Translations under genes and position numbers: made by a program | The notes under the pieces: model-generated | What the model saw: the letters and a program-made list of their open reading frames with translations, nothing else | The model's database searches: none | What the model was told of the DNA's origin: nothing | Assembly (NCBI GenBank): GCA_946530775.1 | Contig: CAMNAH010000026.1 | Coordinates: forward strand, 1 to 9,663 | DNA from: an uncultured Coriobacteriales bacterium | Lineage (GTDB): Bacteria > Actinomycetota > Coriobacteriia > Coriobacteriales > Atopobiaceae | Length of the DNA: 9,663 bases | Direction: 5' to 3' | Shown here: one piece after another, positions 7,129 through 9,663 of the stretch | Position numbering within the stretch: position 1 is the stretch's first letter | How the letters are laid out: every line of letters begins with the position of its first letter

Positions 7129-7773
7129 CTACTTCTTCTTCGCCTTGCCGCTCATCTCGCGGATCTTGGCCTTGAGTTCCTTGAATGCGCCGCGCGGGTC
7201 GATCTCGTCGATAAGCTCGGCCATCTTGGCGACCTGCTCGTCGGTGAGGTCGTGGTTGCCGGTGATGTTGCGCAGGCGCGTGCCCACCACGTACTCGAGG
7301 ATCTCCTTCTCGGTCGCGGCCGCAGCCACCATCCTGGCAACCACGGTGCTGCGGTGCGCGAGCTGGATCATGCTCTTGTTCATGAGGTCGTACGAGAACT
7401 TGCCGTTCTTGTCGGTGAAGGCATCGAGAACCGCCTGGTACTCGGCGCTGTCGATGAGGGTCTCGGCCGCCTCGTCGGCAGGCTCGTCCTCCACGGGAGC
7501 GGATACGAGCGCGGGTGCGGCGGGCTTGCCCAGCTTGTGGTACGGCATTCCGGCGGTAAGCGCGATGGCCTCGGCAAAGGCCTCGACGGGATAGGCTGCG
7601 GGTGTGTTTGCGGCGAGGATGGGCTCGCCGGAGCTCTTGGAGATGGTGGCGATTCCGGGCTGGGGCTCGTCAGCCCGCACGATCACAATGGCAGCATCAC
7701 CAGATGCCCCTTTGCGGCGATAGGCGATCGCTGCAGGCAAGGAGGTGAGCTCTACGCTGTTGGTACGGATCAT
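7129..7773 (-). CDS. Hypothetical protein, 214 residues, family not recognised
   Basis: I do not recognise this protein. It has no signal peptide or membrane segment, so it is probably cytoplasmic. Residues 1-75 look like a compact mixed alpha/beta region. About residues 85-105 are a Pro/Ala/Glu-rich acidic linker (ALVSAPVEDEPADE). The rest looks helical, with a conserved-looking stretch FTDKNGKFSYDLMNKSMIQL, then VVGTRLRNITGNHDLTDEQV, and a basic Lys-rich tail (KAKKK). The C-terminal region could bind nucleic acid or a partner protein, but no motif proves it. ATG 7773 is chosen over an in-frame GTG at 7788 because GGAAGGAG lies 5 bases before it. It is a single-gene unit with its own terminator, and is divergent from the MscS gene with 105 bases between the starts. 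Codon use matches the neighbours, so it is a real gene. Confidence 0.82.
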   Translation of the reverse strand: MIRTNSVELTSLPAAIAYRRKGASGDAAIVIVRADEPQPGIATISKSSGEPILAANTPAAYPVEAFAEAIALTAGMPYHKLGKPAAPALVSAPVEDEPADEAAETLIDSAEYQAVLDAFTDKNGKFSYDLMNKSMIQLAHRSTVVARMVAAAATEKEILEYVVGTRLRNITGNHDLTDEQVAKMAELIDEIDPRGAFKELKAKIREMSGKAKKK

Positions 7774-7840
7774 AGCAGCTCCTTCCACGAGCAGGCCTAT
7801 ACGGTTGTACCTGCATTGTAGCCTATCGATGTGCGCGGCG

Positions 7841-7849
7841 TGCTATTCT
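7841..7849 (+). promoter_or_regulatory. Candidate extended -10 promoter of MscS gene
   Basis: TG-C-TATTCT reads as an extended -10 element (TGn plus a four-of-six match to TATAAT), 29 bases before the ATG at 7879. No clear -35 is present, which is tolerated by extended -10 promoters. On the opposite strand TACAAT (7815-7820) could be the -10 for the divergent 7129-7773 gene. Confidence 0.4.
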
Positions 7850-7878
7850 GAATGGCGAATACGTTTACGGGAGGATAT

Positions 7879-8703
7879 ATGCACTTCTTCGGCACAACGC
7901 TCTCCGCGCTCACGCTCGGGGGCTTCGAGATAAGCGACCAGATCGTCAACGTATTCCTGTTCGCCGGCATCGTCATCGTCGCCATCGTCGCATCGCGCTA
8001 CATCACGCGCCTCGTGCGCCTCGCGCTGGGCAACTCGTCCATGGGCGAGGTGTCCATCGTCGTGAACATCATCCGTGCCGCCGTCATCCTCACCGCCGCA
8101 TTTCTTGTGGGCGAGAACGTCTTCCACCTGGAGCTCGGCGGCATCGCGCAGGCGCTGGGCGTCACCACGCTGCTCGTCTCGCTGGGCCTGCAGGACTTCA
8201 TCAAGAACATCGTCGCCGGCATCCAGATCGTGGTGACGCGCCTCTTCTCGGTAGGCGACCACCTGGACGTGGGCGATCTGCGCGGCGAGGTCATGGACAT
8301 CAACTGGCGCCAGACCACCCTGCGCGACAAGGATGGCAACCCGCATGTGGTTCCCAACTCCACCCTCATGAGCGAGAAGTTCATGCGCCGCGACGGCAAG
8401 ATGGCGCAGCGCTACATCGTGGAATGCGACATCAAGCCCGGTTTGGACCTCAACCGCGTGGCCGATGACATCCAGCAGCTGGCAGATGCGGCGCTCGACA
8501 AGAACGGCTGGCGCACCGACGAGTCCACCGAGGTGCGCTATCTTGGCTCCACCGCCAACGGCGTGCGCGTCTCGATCCGCATCTTCCTCAAGGACATCGA
8601 GCTCACCACGCGCGGCATGGACGCTGTGATGCGTGCCATCGGCCAGCGCGGATACCTCGCCGACTGGACCAACGAGAGCCCTGAGCAGGAGAAGTGGCGC
8701 TAG
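7879..8703 (+). CDS. MscS-family small-conductance mechanosensitive channel
   Basis: A 274-residue membrane channel that opens on membrane tension to release solutes during hypo-osmotic shock. Membrane segments lie at about residues 19-40 and 57-80. They are followed by the pore-lining TM3 region at about 88-122, rich in Gly and Ala and containing the typical GLQDFIKNIVAGIQI stretch, and by the beta domain GDHLDVGDLRGEVMDINWR (126-144) with VVPNSTLM (157-164). The soluble C-terminal alpha/beta domain runs to about 260. Length is close to E. coli MscS (286 residues). ATG 7879 is chosen because GGGAGG lies 6 bases upstream; an in-frame ATG at 7852 has no ribosome site. It appears to be monocistronic. 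No terminator is visible after the stop. Confidence 0.95.
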   Translation: MHFFGTTLSALTLGGFEISDQIVNVFLFAGIVIVAIVASRYITRLVRLALGNSSMGEVSIVVNIIRAAVILTAAFLVGENVFHLELGGIAQALGVTTLLVSLGLQDFIKNIVAGIQIVVTRLFSVGDHLDVGDLRGEVMDINWRQTTLRDKDGNPHVVPNSTLMSEKFMRRDGKMAQRYIVECDIKPGLDLNRVADDIQQLADAALDKNGWRTDESTEVRYLGSTANGVRVSIRIFLKDIELTTRGMDAVMRAIGQRGYLADWTNESPEQEKWR

Positions 8704-8741
8704 CCAATCTGAGCAGACGGCGAACCAAGCTTGAGAACGCC

Positions 8742-8783
8742 CCCAATTTCATATTCAACGTACCCGATATGAGACCGATTGGG
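8742..8783. repeat. Nested inverted repeats upstream of small-peptide gene
   Basis: CCCAAT (8742-8747) pairs with ATTGGG (8778-8783), and inside it TCATAT (8749-8754) pairs with ATATGA (8767-8772) around a 12-base centre. The two half-pairs are not evenly spaced (1 versus 5 bases between arms), so an RNA hairpin would be bulged. It lies 57 bases before the start at 8840, in the 136-base gap after the MscS gene, and could be an operator or leader structure for the peptide gene. No U-tract follows it, so it is not a typical terminator. No clear -35/-10 pair is seen in this gap. Confidence 0.35.
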
Positions 8784-8839
8784 TGGTCCGTCCGTATCAC
8801 TTGTTGTAGTACCTGAAAGGCCGTGAGAAAGGAAGAACC

Positions 8840-9070
8840 ATGGCAGACGAGAAGCAGGAAGTCTACGAGATCCCCGAAGAGATGCTCGAGAGCATCGCGG
8901 GCGGCGTGCTTGACGACGAAACCATGCATAACCTGCAGGTGCTCGTCACCAGCATGAAGAATGCCGGCATGACGCTCGAGACGATCCTCGATACGTTCGA
9001 TTACCTCAAGCACTCCAGCGCCGCCCAGGAGATGTTCCAGTTCATCAAGGACGTCTTCAACCGCGCATAG
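8840..9070 (+). CDS. Small peptide with double-glycine leader-like N-terminus
   Basis: A 76-residue protein with ribosome site AAAGGAAG just upstream. Residues 10-22 (EIPEEMLESIAGG) match the pattern of bacteriocin-type and Nif11-like leaders: acidic, amphipathic helix, hydrophobics at fixed spacing, ending in Gly-Gly at 21-22, where C39 peptidase-transporters cut. The 54 residues after GG contain no Cys, are acidic to neutral, and look like two or three amphipathic helices (for example MTLETILDTFDYLKH). So it is not a lanthipeptide or thiazole precursor. It could be an unmodified helical bacteriocin, a secreted signal, or a small intracellular protein that only resembles a leader. It is followed by an ATC hydrolase-like gene 18 bases later in the same frame, likely co-transcribed and perhaps translationally coupled. 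No transporter is in view. That the gene is real is likely; its function is inferred. Confidence 0.8.
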   Translation: MADEKQEVYEIPEEMLESIAGGVLDDETMHNLQVLVTSMKNAGMTLETILDTFDYLKHSSAAQEMFQFIKDVFNRA

Positions 9071-9088
9071 CCGGTTGCCCAAAGCACC

Positions 9089-9663
9089 ATGGTCCCGCAG
9101 AGGCCCCAGTTCTGGTACCTCATCGCCCCGTTCGCGCGGCGCTCGATCGCCAAGCGCTTCGGGCAGGAGATCGCTGCGCGCGCTTACGAGAAGGGCAGGC
9201 AAGCCTACGCCGACCTGCTCTTCTGCGCACCCGATCTGGGCGATGACAACCCCATGCTAGGGACTTTCTGCGAGTCGATGGTGTTCGTCGCTCTGTGGAT
9301 GGGCTCCGAGGGCGCGCTCTCGGTGGACGACCTGCGCCAGGTGACGGCCGATGTGCTGGGGCTTCCCGTGCTCAAGGCCGTTGGCCTGGTCAGAGATGGC
9401 AATCGCGGCGAGCATGGGCTCGACTTCCAGCTCGAGGGCATGAAGCGGGCCGAGGCATGGGCGCAGGCGCACGAGGGCGAGTTCGACACCACGTGGCGCG
9501 TCTCATTCGATGACACGCACCACAAGGACGGCATCTTCTTCGAATACACGCGCTGCCCCATCGCCGAGTACATGGCCGAGCTGGGCGTTTCCGAGATAAC
9601 GCCGGTGCTCTGCGAGCTCGACCACCTCATGTGCAGGCTCATCCACGCCAAGCTCTACCGCGA
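9089..9663 (+). CDS. ATC hydrolase-family-like protein (3' end outside window)
   Basis: An open frame from ATG 9089 runs off the right edge (191 residues visible). It resembles the L-2-amino-thiazoline-4-carboxylic acid hydrolase family, whose founding Pseudomonas member opens the thiazoline ring of L-ATC on the route to L-cysteine. Supporting features are an N-terminal helical part (FARRSIAKRFGQEIA, 15-29; EKGRQAYADLL, 34-44), the motif R155-C156-P157-I-A-E160, and a C-terminal C175-E-L-D178 followed by C182. These C-P and C-x-x-D patterns recur in the family. Many gut homologues are annotated this way without tested activity, so the enzyme role is uncertain. ATG 9089 is the only start available after the TAG at 9068; there is no good ribosome site, so translation probably depends on coupling to the peptide gene 18 bases upstream. 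Codon use fits the neighbours. Confidence 0.75.
   Translation, partial: MVPQRPQFWYLIAPFARRSIAKRFGQEIAARAYEKGRQAYADLLFCAPDLGDDNPMLGTFCESMVFVALWMGSEGALSVDDLRQVTADVLGLPVLKAVGLVRDGNRGEHGLDFQLEGMKRAEAWAQAHEGEFDTTWRVSFDDTHHKDGIFFEYTRCPIAEYMAELGVSEITPVLCELDHLMCRLIHAKLYR

Noticed and set aside
8840..9070. Lanthipeptide or thiazole/oxazole-modified peptide precursor
   Set aside because: The segment after Gly-Gly has no cysteine, and no modification enzyme of those classes is in the window.

Overview
The window is high-GC and gene-dense, and has a sugar-uptake operon, efflux and osmotic-stress genes and a small-peptide locus. Codon use, GC-rich hairpins and gene types suggest a gut-type actinobacterium of the Coriobacteriia (Collinsella/Olsenella-like). 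This is inference; the window has no rRNA or other taxonomic marker.

Positions 1-3973 (minus strand) read, in transcription order: a LacI-family regulator (3973-2954), a lipoprotein solute-binding protein (2909-1569), and two membrane permeases (1473-583, and 583 running off the left edge). Together they form a CUT1-type carbohydrate ABC importer with its own repressor as first gene. No ATPase gene is visible. A strong GC hairpin lies between the binding-protein gene and the first permease. The 414-base divergent region 3974-4387 holds a double LacI-type operator beside a -10 box for the operon. A cytoplasmic GH13 alpha-amylase-family enzyme (4388-5674) is read the other way. The simplest model is import of a short alpha-glucan and its hydrolysis inside the cell, with LacI as the sugar-responsive switch.

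Positions 5658-7034 (minus) encode a MATE-family multidrug/cation antiporter whose 3' end overlaps the amylase gene by 17 bases. A hairpin terminator (7080-7105) separates it from an unrecognised 214-residue protein (7773-7129, minus). That gene is divergent from an MscS-family mechanosensitive channel (7879-8703, plus).

Positions 8704-9663 hold the most unusual part: a 76-residue peptide with a double-glycine leader-like N-terminus (8840-9070), then, 18 bases later and in the same reading frame, a protein resembling the L-2-amino-thiazoline-4-carboxylate (ATC) hydrolase family (9089 to the right edge, incomplete). The pairing could be a small peptide-modification or signalling locus, but no transporter, peptidase or other maturation gene lies in the window to prove it.
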